A stretch of 14,544 nucleotides of DNA from Candidatus Heimdallarchaeota archaeon (GCA_026702845.1 JADCLS010000030.1:1-14544); one strand, 5' to 3'. Numbered from the stretch's first letter, positions 1 through 7,436 are shown. Made by a program: numbers and translations. Notes: a model not told the origin generated them from the sequence alone.

Positions 1-80
1 TGAGATCGATATATTTTATCTAGAAAAATAACTAGATTAATTGGGGTGAAAGACATACAAAAATTTTCAGAGATGCATGA

Positions 81-92
81 ATTAATAATATT
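81..92 (+). promoter_or_regulatory. Candidate TATA box, leaderless start of the NTF2-like gene
   Basis: The A/T-only stretch attaataatatt ends 20 nt before the ATG at 112, with its core at about -29 to -22. This is the spacing of an archaeal TATA box when transcription starts at the start codon. No Shine-Dalgarno site is visible. A/T boxes are common by chance in such DNA, so one site alone is weak. Confidence 0.35.
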
Positions 93-111
93 GTTCTATT
101 TCAGTGTAATT

Positions 112-489
112 ATGAAAATTACTATACTTCCAGATTGTGGAAATTCACCAAAAAAAGAAATACTTAAGAAGTTTAATATCGCTTTTGCTTCAGGTGATAG
201 CAAAAGCATTCTTGAGATGATATCTGAAGATTTTACTTGGGAGATAGTGGGTGAATCCCTTGTGAGTGGTAAGGAACAACTTGAAGAGATATTACCGAAA
301 ATACCTTTTGATCAGAACAAAGAGATCATCGTAGACAAAATCATTACTCATGGAAGAGAGGCTGCCACGTATGGGGAGATCATTCTTATTGATGATACCA
401 GATATAAATTCGCAGATATTTATGAATTCAGCAATGCTTTTGGCAAGATGATTCAATCACTAATTTCTTTCAACATTAAATTATCATAA
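112..489 (+). CDS. NTF2-like / SnoaL-fold small protein
   Basis: A 125-residue soluble protein. The start region (residues 1-12, MKITILPDCGNS, followed by PKKEILKKFNIAFASGD) and the pattern of an amphipathic helix, a 'D.F.WEIVG' strand and an 'SGKEQLEEIL' helix match the NTF2/SnoaL-like fold, a cone-shaped alpha+beta dimer used by many small isomerases, cyclases and binding proteins. Length fits the family. I chose the ATG at 112 rather than the in-frame GTG at 46 or ATG at 73 because family members begin at this point, the upstream residues are unlike coding sequence, and an A/T box lies 22-29 nt before 112, as expected for a leaderless archaeal gene. The ligand and reaction cannot be read from the sequence. 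It stands alone, with no co-directional neighbour close by. Confidence 0.72.
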   Translation: MKITILPDCGNSPKKEILKKFNIAFASGDSKSILEMISEDFTWEIVGESLVSGKEQLEEILPKIPFDQNKEIIVDKIITHGREAATYGEIILIDDTRYKFADIYEFSNAFGKMIQSLISFNIKLS

Positions 490-557
490 AACTAGAAATG
501 AATATGTGATTTAAATTATTGATTAAAAATTTTAAAAAAATCTGCAAATCTGAAAAA

Positions 558-642
558 ATCGATTTCAAGTGATTTTATTAAGTAATCCAGCGTTTTATGT
601 TTTCATCGATGACCATCGATGGAATATATCGATTTCATCGAT
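558..642. repeat. Cluster of five ATCGAT palindromes
   Basis: ATCGAT occurs at 558-563, 605-610, 615-620, 628-633 and 637-642. The copy at 615 lies in the 10-bp perfect palindrome CCATCGATGG (613-622), and ATCGATTTCA occurs at 558-567 and 628-637. Four copies lie within 38 bp, spaced 9, 10 and 13 nt apart, close to one helical turn. Possible operator-like sites, but no neighbouring start codon is properly placed, so function is unknown. Confidence 0.5.
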
Positions 643-785
643 TGTATAACAAAGTACATTTGAGATAGATATGACGGCGAATATTTTAGAATCAAATCTT
701 AGGTGAGGATAGATACACAATAATATTCTTTTTCAAGACCTCAATCCTGAAAATCGAATAATTAAAATGAAATATTTCAATATTT

Positions 786-803
786 TATAAAAAACAAAAA
801 TAG
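786..803 (-). terminator. Candidate T-rich terminator of the rhodanese gene
   Basis: Read on the minus strand, the sequence about 65-80 nt after the rhodanese stop codon carries two T runs (T5 and T6) separated by one G (plus-strand A runs at 789-794 and 796-800). Archaeal RNA polymerase terminates at such oligo-T tracts without needing a hairpin. No stem was found. Confidence 0.35.
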
Positions 804-865
804 TAGATCATCTTAATTTTTGAATTTTTTCCCAATTAACTATAATCCATGGAATATCATTTAAA

Positions 866-1210
866 CTAAATTATTCTAGCTTTTCCACCAAATTTTCTAT
901 ATCTTGGTAAAGAGGGATCAGTTTGTAAGGCCCATCTCTCAATTCCACCTTGTATATTTGAAACATTAAGAAATCCCATCTGATGTAAAAAAAGCGTAAC
1001 CCTTCCTGATCTAGATCCGGTATGGCATAATACGGCTATATCCTTATCTCTGGGTAACTCATCCAGTCTATCAGGAATCTCCAGCATCGGGATATGGATG
1101 AAATTTGATATAGCTGCAGCTTCAATTTCAAATTTTTCTCTCACGTCTATGACCAGAACTTCATCATTTCCCAGCATTCGATTGACTTCGGAGGGAGTGA
1201 GTGACCGCAT
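866..1210 (-). CDS. Single-domain rhodanese-like sulfurtransferase
   Basis: A 114-residue protein made of one rhodanese domain (PspE/GlpE type). Visible landmarks are the CH2A-like 'VLVIDVREKFEIEAAAI', a 'HIPMLEIPDRLDELP' segment and the six-residue active-site loop starting at Cys62 (CHTGSRS), followed by 'GF.NV.NIQGGIERW', all diagnostic. Cys62 would carry the persulfide used in sulfur transfer to cyanide, thiols or sulfur-carrier proteins in the cytosol; the partner is unknown. An upstream in-frame extension of 26 residues is possible, but the domain begins right after the ATG at 1210 and an A/T box sits 21-30 nt before it, so the short form is preferred. It ends in TAG, followed two codons later by an in-frame TGA. 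Confidence 0.9.
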   Translation of the reverse strand: MRSLTPSEVNRMLGNDEVLVIDVREKFEIEAAAISNFIHIPMLEIPDRLDELPRDKDIAVLCHTGSRSGRVTLFLHQMGFLNVSNIQGGIERWALQTDPSLPRYRKFGGKARII

Positions 1211-1230
1211 AATTAAATGAATTATTTGAC

Positions 1231-1240
1231 ATTTATATTT
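1231..1240 (-). promoter_or_regulatory. TATA box, leaderless start of the rhodanese gene
   Basis: On the minus strand aaatataaat occupies -30 to -21 relative to the ATG at 1210. It is preceded by cttgaa, a possible BRE-like element. No Shine-Dalgarno site is present, so the mRNA is probably leaderless. The box helps decide the start. Confidence 0.5.
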
Positions 1241-1412
1241 TTCAAGATAGGAACAACTTTGATTGTCTTTTACCGATAATTGTATCAAACGATATTGTGC
1301 AGATATTATTACTAATTTTTAGTTCCATCACTCTTCTCATATTCACGTAGTAGGCTATCAATATGCTCATCAACAGAACCCTCTACCTCTTGTAGTGTTG
1401 TTGATACTTGTT

Positions 1413-1434
1413 AATGAGGGAATAATGAGGGAAT
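1413..1434. repeat. Perfect 11-bp tandem duplication
   Basis: The unit aatgagggaat occurs twice head-to-tail with no mismatch. Because 11 is not a multiple of three, such a duplication would shift any reading frame through it. It lies just upstream of the membrane-anchor remnant, consistent with a decaying gene. Confidence 0.8.
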
Positions 1435-1455
1435 CTCCTCTAAAACATTATCTGA

Positions 1456-1644
1456 AAACACGCTAGGCTCAAATCCTATCTCAACTCCTACTTCTCAGAT
1501 CCTGAGCAATTTGACAAGTGGTGGTTATTATTCCTCCCAATTATCAGCATTGCAATATTATTGGCTAATAGATACTTGTCAAAGCAAAGAAATACGATAG
1601 AGGAACCAATACTTGAAAAAAATGAAACTGAAATAATTAAGTAA
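1456..1644 (+). pseudogene. Remnant 3' end of a C-terminally anchored membrane protein
   Basis: After an in-frame TGA (1453-1455), 62 open codons run to a TAA with no usable start. They encode 'NSYFSDPEQFDKWW', a hydrophobic segment WWLLFLPIISIAILLA and a charged tail starting NRYLSKQRN and ending in ETEIIK. This is the usual layout of the end of an archaeal surface or sensor protein: stalk, one membrane span, basic stop-transfer residues, short cytosolic tail. A second plus-strand frame across 1412-1590 also reads as a Ser/Thr-rich stalk, suggesting frameshifts. I read it as the last piece of a decayed gene; a short functional ORF with a non-standard start cannot be excluded. Confidence 0.45.
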
Positions 1645-1959
1645 CATTATTAATAGCATTTTATGATGAGATGTATAGTGGGTAATGGGTACAATTTGCT
1701 ACCATATTGAACAAAATGCAAGATTCTTCATGGAATATTAAAATTGATTTTGATTGCACATTTTCGTTCAGAAAATTTGATATTCGTACATAATATGATA
1801 TCAATTAATGTGAAAATCGTAAAAATACATGATTAATTTCTATTTAGCTGAAGTCAACGATAATCAACTGATATGGGAAAATGATTTAAACCTTGCCTAA
1901 ATTAGCTTTTAGTACTATTACCTCTGTTGCCATTACTATGGACTAGAGGTATTTACATT

Positions 1960-1964
1960 AGGAG
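1960..1964 (+). promoter_or_regulatory. Shine-Dalgarno site that fixes the CD36-like gene start
   Basis: AGGAG lies 7 nt before the ATG at 1972. It selects this ATG over the in-frame TTG at 1927, which would add 15 charged, non-family residues ahead of the membrane anchor. It also implies a leadered mRNA, unlike the apparently leaderless neighbours. Confidence 0.75.
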
Positions 1965-1971
1965 AAAACCT

Positions 1972-4900
1972 ATGAATACTAAGATAATTTTACCCATAGT
2001 ATTAGCCATTCTTGGAGTTGGTGCCTTGAGTGGTACATTATATGTGAATAACTATATTGAAGGCGAATTGGATGCTGGAATACATGATCTACTTGTGGTC
2101 AATCCAGATGATGCAGAATCATACGCCAATTGGCTAACAAGTGAAGATGCAGATGACGCTCCCCTCTATAAAAAATACTACCTCTGGGATCTAACCAATC
2201 CGGATGCGTTCCTGGCCGGATCCAAGCCTATTATGGAGGAAAAGGGGCCGTATGTCTACCGTCAGTATGATAGAAAGATAGACGTATCCTTTGATGATGA
2301 TGAGGTGACCTACAAGACCTACACGTACTATATCTTTGATGAGGACCTCTCTTGCTCCACCTGTTCCATTGGTGATGAAATTACCAATGTTAATCCCCAA
2401 TACCTCGGTGTACTTGCACAAGCAGGATCTGAGGCTGCATTGGTTACTGGTTTTGTTGGACCCACCATCACACAGGTGGTTGATGGGCTAACTGGTGACT
2501 TTGTGGATGGAGTAAAAGTTCAAGGAGCTGCTGCTGCACTTGAAACTGTTGTCGCAGGGCTTACAACTGATTTCGTGCAGGGAGTACTCGTACAGGGTGC
2601 TGCGACTGCAATTGATACCATCTTTCAAGGATTGCAAACTGATTTTACACAGGGAGTACAGGTACAGGGTGCTGCAGCCACTGTTGAAACCATATCCGCT
2701 GGACTTACGGGTGATTTTGCTCAGGGAGTTTTATTGAAAGCATTTCCTGATGTATTACTAGGCGTGCAGTCAGGTGTCACTGAGAATTTTGAATTTGCGG
2801 TCAATGCAACCACCGTAGCAGGTTACCTCAAGAATGCTTGGGTAACCATAGAATCTGGATCTGATCCTATCACTGCCAATGCACAACTTTTCAACTCCAC
2901 TGATTTCTCCACTGGGACATTTGCTGGTTTTGGAATAGAGAGTGTCTCTGAGTGGGCCACGAATGGTCAACTCAATTTAGGCTACTCCAATGCCACCATT
3001 GATAAACTGCTTCATACTGGACCTGGAATTGGTGGAATTCCTGGTTGGCTGGGTGATACTGACAGTGGAATGGGTGTACTTGGTTTTCTCAAATTATATG
3101 AGAATGCTACCAATAATCTTGGGGGATTGAATAATGATACTCTACAGTTCCTTTATGGTGCAGATCAACCTCTACTCGATGCTGCTGCGGGTTATCTTCT
3201 CAATCTTTGCGAGAACAATGCCACCATCAATGCAGCGACTATAGGTGCCAAGGGAGCAACTGCAAAGGTAATTGCTCCTACCATGTTCTATGATCAATGG
3301 GCCAATGCTACATACCTTCCAGGTGGTGCAGATATCAGTGGTGATGGTCATGCAGATGGTTTTGAATTAAGTTTACTAATTGATTCTAATATTACACTTG
3401 CTACTGCAATGAACCTATTTGATCCAACAAATGGCTATGCACTTACCAATGCCACTGGTATTGGTGTCTGGTTCCAATCAGCACTTGACGCACAGGAAGC
3501 TAATTATACAATTCATACAAATCTGGCTACTGCATTTAGTTTATCTGCTGATCAGATGAACCTCATCTACGGATGGCTTGTTGGCTTCAAGGATGGAATC
3601 ACCCAGGGACAGGTAATATTACAATTCTCACCCTATGGAGTGACAAATCTAGATGATGTAGGCTATCTACAGTGGGGTATGAATGCAACTGGTGTATCCC
3701 TACTCTCACTAGATCCTACTCTAGGTTATCCAGCTGAGTTCTGGCACTGGAGTAAAACTTTTGATACAGGTATATCGCTCAATCTTACCAATTCCCGTGC
3801 ATTACTCACCGGGGATTACAATCTAGCAAATACTACTGCTGCAGGAACATTCCTGACTCTTGCTGCTACTGCTGATGTAGCAACAATCAATGCACTCTTC
3901 GGATCAAAACTTGAATTGACTGAGATGGCCAAAGTTGCAGCCTATCTGCAGTACACCATGGGAAGTTTTGTTCTGGGTCAGATGCCATTTGCTACTTGGG
4001 ATGAATTTGCTTTCTTCCATTTTGGAAATGGAGCAGCAACTTCAAATTACGGATTATTTGATGCTGAAGCCACTCCTGCCCAAGCAGAATTCTGGGATTG
4101 GTCTATGGATATAGAGGGATCAAATGCCACATTATTACAATCTGATGTGGAGGGATTAATGTCTGGACCTAGTCTCAATCTAACCAGTTCTACAGGAGTC
4201 GGTGCTTTTCTGCTCCATGCAGCAATGGGCAATATCACGGGAATCAATGCTTTATTTGGTACTAATCTGGATCTAACCCAGATGGCACTACTCGTGGGAT
4301 ACATTCAACATATCCAGAGTGCCTTTGTGGTTGCCTCATTTGCTCCTGTAGGTGTGACAACAGCCACTGATCTAGGGTATCTACAATTTGGTAGTGATGT
4401 AATCGGTGCAGGTAGCTTATTGGATCTTGAGACACCCCTTCCAGGGGAGGCTGAGTTCTGGGCATGGTCAGCACGTACGGCGGTAGGAACCCCTGGATAC
4501 ATGCTAGATCTTGCAACAAGCAAGGCAATTCTGTCTGGTGATAATACCATGACTAATATGACCAACCTGGGTACTTTTCTAGCGTTGGCTGCTGGTGCAG
4601 ACTTCACCACCATCGAGGCATTATGGGGATTGAATAGCTCAGAAGCTGTTGCATTCGCTGGTTATCTAACCTACATGATGGATACTTTCGTACTAACCAG
4701 CTTTGCTCCATACGGTGTGTCTACATGGGATGATGTGGCCTATTTGCAATGGGCAACACCCTATGTCAGTGGAGTTAGTCTATTCAAACTACAACCCTCA
4801 CTTGGCTTCTTCCCAGAACTATGGACTCATGCAAGAAATGTCTCCGAATCACCCTATGAATTCACCCTTGCCAAGGCAAAGGCTGTTCTAACAGGTACTT

Positions 4901-5973
4901 ACTCCTTACTAGATAGCACAAATGCTGGAATGTTTCTCGTTCTAGCAGGCAGCGGTGCTTCAGGACTTACCCAGATCAATACACTCTGGGGCTTGAATGC
5001 AACTGATGTTGGAGCACTTGCTGCTTGGTTACAGTATCTCATGGCAGGACCTATCACTGCAGTACTAACCCCTGTATTCGCTGCAGGTGGAGGTTTGATA
5101 ACCACCAGAACTGTCAATGAGTGGCTATGGGATTACTCAGATCCACTGCTTGAATTTCTTGTTGCAAATGGACAGGATCTTGATACCTCTGCTAACTTCT
5201 TTGGTAATGATACCAGTGAGGATGATGCAAGAGAGGGATTGAGTAACACCTATAACACAGGTAAGAATGATATCAACAAAGTTGGTCAGTATATCAAGTA
5301 CCAAGAATCCACTACAGTTGATGTCTGGGCATCCTCAGAGCATGTGAGAGGTACAGGCGGTACGCAGTTTGCCCCAGATGTTGATGAGGCAGATACACTG
5401 GTTGCCTGGGTAGGAGATCTCTTGAGAGCTGTTGATTTTGTCTACCAGAGTGATGTGGTTGTAGAGGGTATAGACCTCCTCAAATTCGTCCTAGCTGCCA
5501 AAACATTGGGATCATCTGCTGAGTATGCAGAAAATGCCAAGTACTACCAGGGTGTCAAAGGATTGGGTAATATGACCGCAGCTATTGGTGCACCACTATT
5601 TCTGAGCAAACCTCACTTCCTTGATGGTGCTGGTTATCTATCTGATCTTGCTGGAGTAAATCCAGTCAGAGCAGATCATGATACCTATCTCTCGGTCGAG
5701 CCCACCTCAGGTGCAGTATTTGATGCTAGAAAGAGATTACAAATTAATCTTGATGTTACCCCATCCAATTTCTTCACTACAACAGTGTATGATGCCTTTG
5801 TACCAGTAATCTGGATAGAGGAAGGAGCAACCATTCCCAAAGATTCTGCTGAATCATTCAAGGATGTGGTATATAGTGCTCAGAATATTCAAGAAAATAC
5901 TGCTTCGTATCTACCAGCAATGGGTGTCTTACTGATATTCGCTGCTGTATTTACCACCAAAAGAGCATTATAA
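1972..5973 (+). CDS. CD36/LIMP-2/SR-BI-family two-pass membrane protein with giant repeat insert
   Basis: A 1333-residue protein. Residues 5-25 form an N-terminal membrane segment with a short cytosolic start, and 1312-1328 a C-terminal one with tail ending KRAL: the two-anchor topology of CD36. Residues 64-126 carry family landmarks (PLYKKYYLWDLTNP, KP..EEKGPYVYRQY, YYIFDEDLS). Residues 1047-1333 carry the rest in order: TVNEWLWDYSDPLL, NDINKV (1099-1104), QSDVVVEGIDLLKFVL (1159-1174), PHFL (1214), 'NP..ADHDTYLSVEP.SG', KRLQINLDV (1254), FVPVIWIEE. Without residues about 160-1046 the protein would be about 447 long, close to human CD36 (472). The insert replaces the apical helix bundle with repeats and carries some 20 N-x-S/T sequons. 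Only three cysteines (128, 131, 417) exist, so the CD36 disulfides are absent. Eukaryotic relatives bind or channel fatty acids, lipoproteins or lysosomal enzymes; an extracellular binding role is inferred and the ligand is unknown. Confidence 0.88.
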   Translation: MNTKIILPIVLAILGVGALSGTLYVNNYIEGELDAGIHDLLVVNPDDAESYANWLTSEDADDAPLYKKYYLWDLTNPDAFLAGSKPIMEEKGPYVYRQYDRKIDVSFDDDEVTYKTYTYYIFDEDLSCSTCSIGDEITNVNPQYLGVLAQAGSEAALVTGFVGPTITQVVDGLTGDFVDGVKVQGAAAALETVVAGLTTDFVQGVLVQGAATAIDTIFQGLQTDFTQGVQVQGAAATVETISAGLTGDFAQGVLLKAFPDVLLGVQSGVTENFEFAVNATTVAGYLKNAWVTIESGSDPITANAQLFNSTDFSTGTFAGFGIESVSEWATNGQLNLGYSNATIDKLLHTGPGIGGIPGWLGDTDSGMGVLGFLKLYENATNNLGGLNNDTLQFLYGADQPLLDAAAGYLLNLCENNATINAATIGAKGATAKVIAPTMFYDQWANATYLPGGADISGDGHADGFELSLLIDSNITLATAMNLFDPTNGYALTNATGIGVWFQSALDAQEANYTIHTNLATAFSLSADQMNLIYGWLVGFKDGITQGQVILQFSPYGVTNLDDVGYLQWGMNATGVSLLSLDPTLGYPAEFWHWSKTFDTGISLNLTNSRALLTGDYNLANTTAAGTFLTLAATADVATINALFGSKLELTEMAKVAAYLQYTMGSFVLGQMPFATWDEFAFFHFGNGAATSNYGLFDAEATPAQAEFWDWSMDIEGSNATLLQSDVEGLMSGPSLNLTSSTGVGAFLLHAAMGNITGINALFGTNLDLTQMALLVGYIQHIQSAFVVASFAPVGVTTATDLGYLQFGSDVIGAGSLLDLETPLPGEAEFWAWSARTAVGTPGYMLDLATSKAILSGDNTMTNMTNLGTFLALAAGADFTTIEALWGLNSSEAVAFAGYLTYMMDTFVLTSFAPYGVSTWDDVAYLQWATPYVSGVSLFKLQPSLGFFPELWTHARNVSESPYEFTLAKAKAVLTGTYSLLDSTNAGMFLVLAGSGASGLTQINTLWGLNATDVGALAAWLQYLMAGPITAVLTPVFAAGGGLITTRTVNEWLWDYSDPLLEFLVANGQDLDTSANFFGNDTSEDDAREGLSNTYNTGKNDINKVGQYIKYQESTTVDVWASSEHVRGTGGTQFAPDVDEADTLVAWVGDLLRAVDFVYQSDVVVEGIDLLKFVLAAKTLGSSAEYAENAKYYQGVKGLGNMTAAIGAPLFLSKPHFLDGAGYLSDLAGVNPVRADHDTYLSVEPTSGAVFDARKRLQINLDVTPSNFFTTTVYDAFVPVIWIEEGATIPKDSAESFKDVVYSAQNIQENTASYLPAMGVLLIFAAVFTTKRAL
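2485..2736 (+). repeat. 24-residue (72-bp) tandem repeats in the CD36-like protein
   Basis: Three full units start with glycine codons at 2485, 2557 and 2629, exactly 72 bp apart, and a partial fourth begins at 2701. The unit reads G-L-(T/Q)-(G/T)-D-F-(V/T/A)-(D/Q)-G-V-x-(V/L)-Q-G-A-A, then (A/T)-x-(L/I/V)-(E/D)-T and three variable residues. Alternating small and hydrophobic positions suggest a short helical or amphipathic repeat. In residue terms it covers about 172-255, right after the N-terminal CD36 segment. Confidence 0.9.
3625..5073 (+). repeat. Four ~120-residue repeats in the CD36-like insert
   Basis: Units begin near 3625, 3985, 4339 and 4702 and the last ends near 5073. Each has, in order: 'F.P.GV...DD.(G/A)YLQ(W/F)', 'PAEFW.WS' (second unit: AEFWDWS), 'L(N/D)L..S.A(L/I)L(T/S)G....', 'N...(A/L)GTFL.LAA', 'INALFG' and 'LT.MA...AYLQY.M..FV'. 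Amino-acid identity is partial and DNA identity lower, so these are old duplications. Two more divergent units seem to precede them (about 2890-3270 and 3280-3620), recognisable by 'QWANAT', 'NATGIGVWF' and 'LSADQMNLIYGWL'. The predicted fold is mostly helical. Confidence 0.8.
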
Positions 5974-6074
5974 ATCATGTAAAATAATAAAATGAATAAT
6001 CAAAATTAATTTCATATCATTATATCAATTCTTGAAACGCAATTAAAGTTAAACAAGGTGGTAAATATAGATTC

Positions 6075-6093
6075 TTTTTGTTGAAATTTTTTT
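6075..6093 (+). terminator. Candidate oligo-T terminator of the CD36-like gene
   Basis: T5 (6075-6079) and T7 (6087-6093) runs lie about 100-120 nt after the TAA at 5971-5973, the type of oligo-T signal archaeal RNA polymerase uses. No stem-loop precedes it. Confidence 0.35.
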
Positions 6094-6145
6094 GTAAACA
6101 CCTATTCAATCGAATCTTTATTAATATACCATGAAAATAAGAATA

Positions 6146-7408
6146 TTATAATTTCCCAAAACCTGAAGATTCATTTTGTTGGTATTTATTTAATAAACGA
6201 TCAATTTCATTCTCAATATTTTCAAAAGCATCAGATTCACCTTCTCCTAGCAATTGGTTCCGAAGATTTTTACGTAGAATTTCTCGTAATTCATCAACCA
6301 ATGGTTGACTTTGTTGATAGATATATTCTGCAAGTAATTCACTTTTTGGTGTTTTTAAATTCTCCAACTGAAGTAAATTTCGAAATTTAGGAAGGTCCTT
6401 ATCGATAGTGGAATGCAATTCTTGCTCTAGAGAATCGGGTTGAATTTCTGTTATTCTCGGTATCAGTGATTCAAGCTGAGTTCTGACAAATTTATTTATG
6501 AGTGGATCAATTTCTTTTATTATTGCTTTAAATTCATTCATCTCATCTTCCTTTCGCTTAATTTGTTTCTTATTGTTCTCTTCTAATTTTGCATAAAATA
6601 AGGGAGGAAGGTAAAGGAAAATGGGAGAGATAAATGATATGATAATAAAAATAATTCCAATAGTATTACTACGAATGGATGTGATGAGATTATAGGCAAT
6701 AATTGTAGTATGATTCTCAATCTCAATGTAGAGCATCAATTTATCATCTACTATTCCCATATAATTACAAATTCCATCAATCGGTATATTGCGATTAAAA
6801 ATATCGACATCATCCATAGTGATTTCCTTATCATTAACAACCGATGCTGATGGAATAAGAGCCGTATTGAAGCTGTAAATGGAGTACTCAGCCTCCGATT
6901 TACATAAGATATAGATTGTATCCTGGTACGCAACACCAGCAATTATTGCTGGAAAATCAACAAACTCATAAACAACAGAGGATTCAATAGATTGAATAGA
7001 ATCTTCGTAGAGAACATAAAAAATCTCAAGACTAAACATGAGATCCACTGGAATCGCAGATTTCAAATTAGATACCTCACTCTGAAGAGTAGCAATGCCA
7101 TAGGATATTGCATAGAAATTTGTAAACTGATTTCGATAACCAACACCCCACAAATATTCACCATCAGAGGCAATACCTTGCATTGGTGCACTCAATCCTA
7201 TGGTACCATCTATTAAATCAAAAGATTCACTATATTCCAATAATCCATTTCCTCCTTCATTCAAGAAAAAATAAGATCCTGGAAGCTATGCCATATCCTG
7301 AAAGCTTGAACCATTACTGAATTGAGCATAAGGAACCGTGTAAAGTAGAATAGAACCAAGAATGAAAAGAAATAAAAATACAATTAAATAAACTCTTTTT
7401 CCAATCAT
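6146..7408 (-). pseudogene. Receptor-like membrane protein gene interrupted by an in-frame TAG
   Basis: Read from the ATG at 7408 the frame gives 420 codons with a single stop, TAG, at codon 41 (7288-7286). Codons 1-30 form a signal peptide or first anchor (MIGKRVYLIVFLFLFILGSI and following residues); codons 42-248 an ectodomain with propeller-like wording ('GIASDGEYLWGVGYRNQ..NFYAISYG'); about 249-272 a strongly hydrophobic membrane segment; and 273-420 a charged, helical, probably coiled-coil cytosolic domain rich in E, K, L and Q. The sequence reads as coding on both sides of the TAG, and an A/T box fits the ATG at 7408. The open part alone (6146-7264, 372 residues from a TTG) would lack its signal. 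Possible explanations: recent nonsense mutation (a CAG Gln to TAG change would suffice), sequencing error, or read-through. I do not recognise the family; a sensor or receptor role is inferred from topology only. Confidence 0.65.
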
Positions 7409-7428
7409 TGAATGGATAATTTTTGTAA

Positions 7429-7436
7429 TAATATTT
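7429..7436 (-). promoter_or_regulatory. Candidate TATA box for the interrupted receptor-like gene
   Basis: On the minus strand aaatatta occupies -28 to -21 from the ATG at 7408, in the leaderless position. It supports 7408 as the original start and hence the interpretation that the TAG interrupts a once-longer gene. Confidence 0.4.

Larger units (their letters stand above)
490..865. other. Gene-free A/T-rich spacer with ATCGAT cluster
   Basis: No convincing coding sequence on either strand. The stretch separates the plus-strand NTF2-like gene from the minus-strand rhodanese gene, which converge here. It contains five ATCGAT palindromes between 558 and 642 (listed separately) and poly-A/poly-T runs that could terminate the rhodanese transcript. 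Confidence 0.6.
1211..1971. other. Long intergenic region with gene debris
   Basis: No intact gene is seen between the divergent rhodanese and CD36-like genes. It holds the rhodanese promoter; a minus-strand run of 32 coding-like codons ending in TAG at 1312-1314 (QVSTTLQEVEGSVDEHI then DSLLREYEKSDGTKN), bounded upstream by an in-frame stop; an 11-bp tandem duplication; a plus-strand membrane-anchor remnant; and finally the leader of the CD36-like gene. A weak A/T box (gatttaaa, 1883-1890) lies about 85 nt before that gene's ATG. Confidence 0.5.

Noticed and set aside
46..111. N-terminal extension of the NTF2-like protein from GTG 46 or ATG 73.
   Set aside because: Family members begin at the MKIT segment, and the upstream A/T box fits the ATG at 112.
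1211..1288. A 26-residue N-terminal extension of the rhodanese.
   Set aside because: The extension overlaps the likely TATA box and is not part of the rhodanese domain.
1927..1971. A longer CD36-like protein starting at TTG 1927.
   Set aside because: The extra 15 residues are unlike the family, and a clear AGGAG sits 7 nt before the ATG at 1972.
4047..5117. Several minus-strand open frames of 72-102 codons opposite the CD36-like gene.
   Set aside because: They are antisense shadows of the repeat-coding region, with no domains and no own start signals.
1972..5973. A eukaryotic origin of the contig, given a CD36-family gene.
   Set aside because: Intronless genes, GTG starts, Shine-Dalgarno sites, 2-nt intergenic gaps and archaeal-type promoter spacing all indicate a prokaryote.
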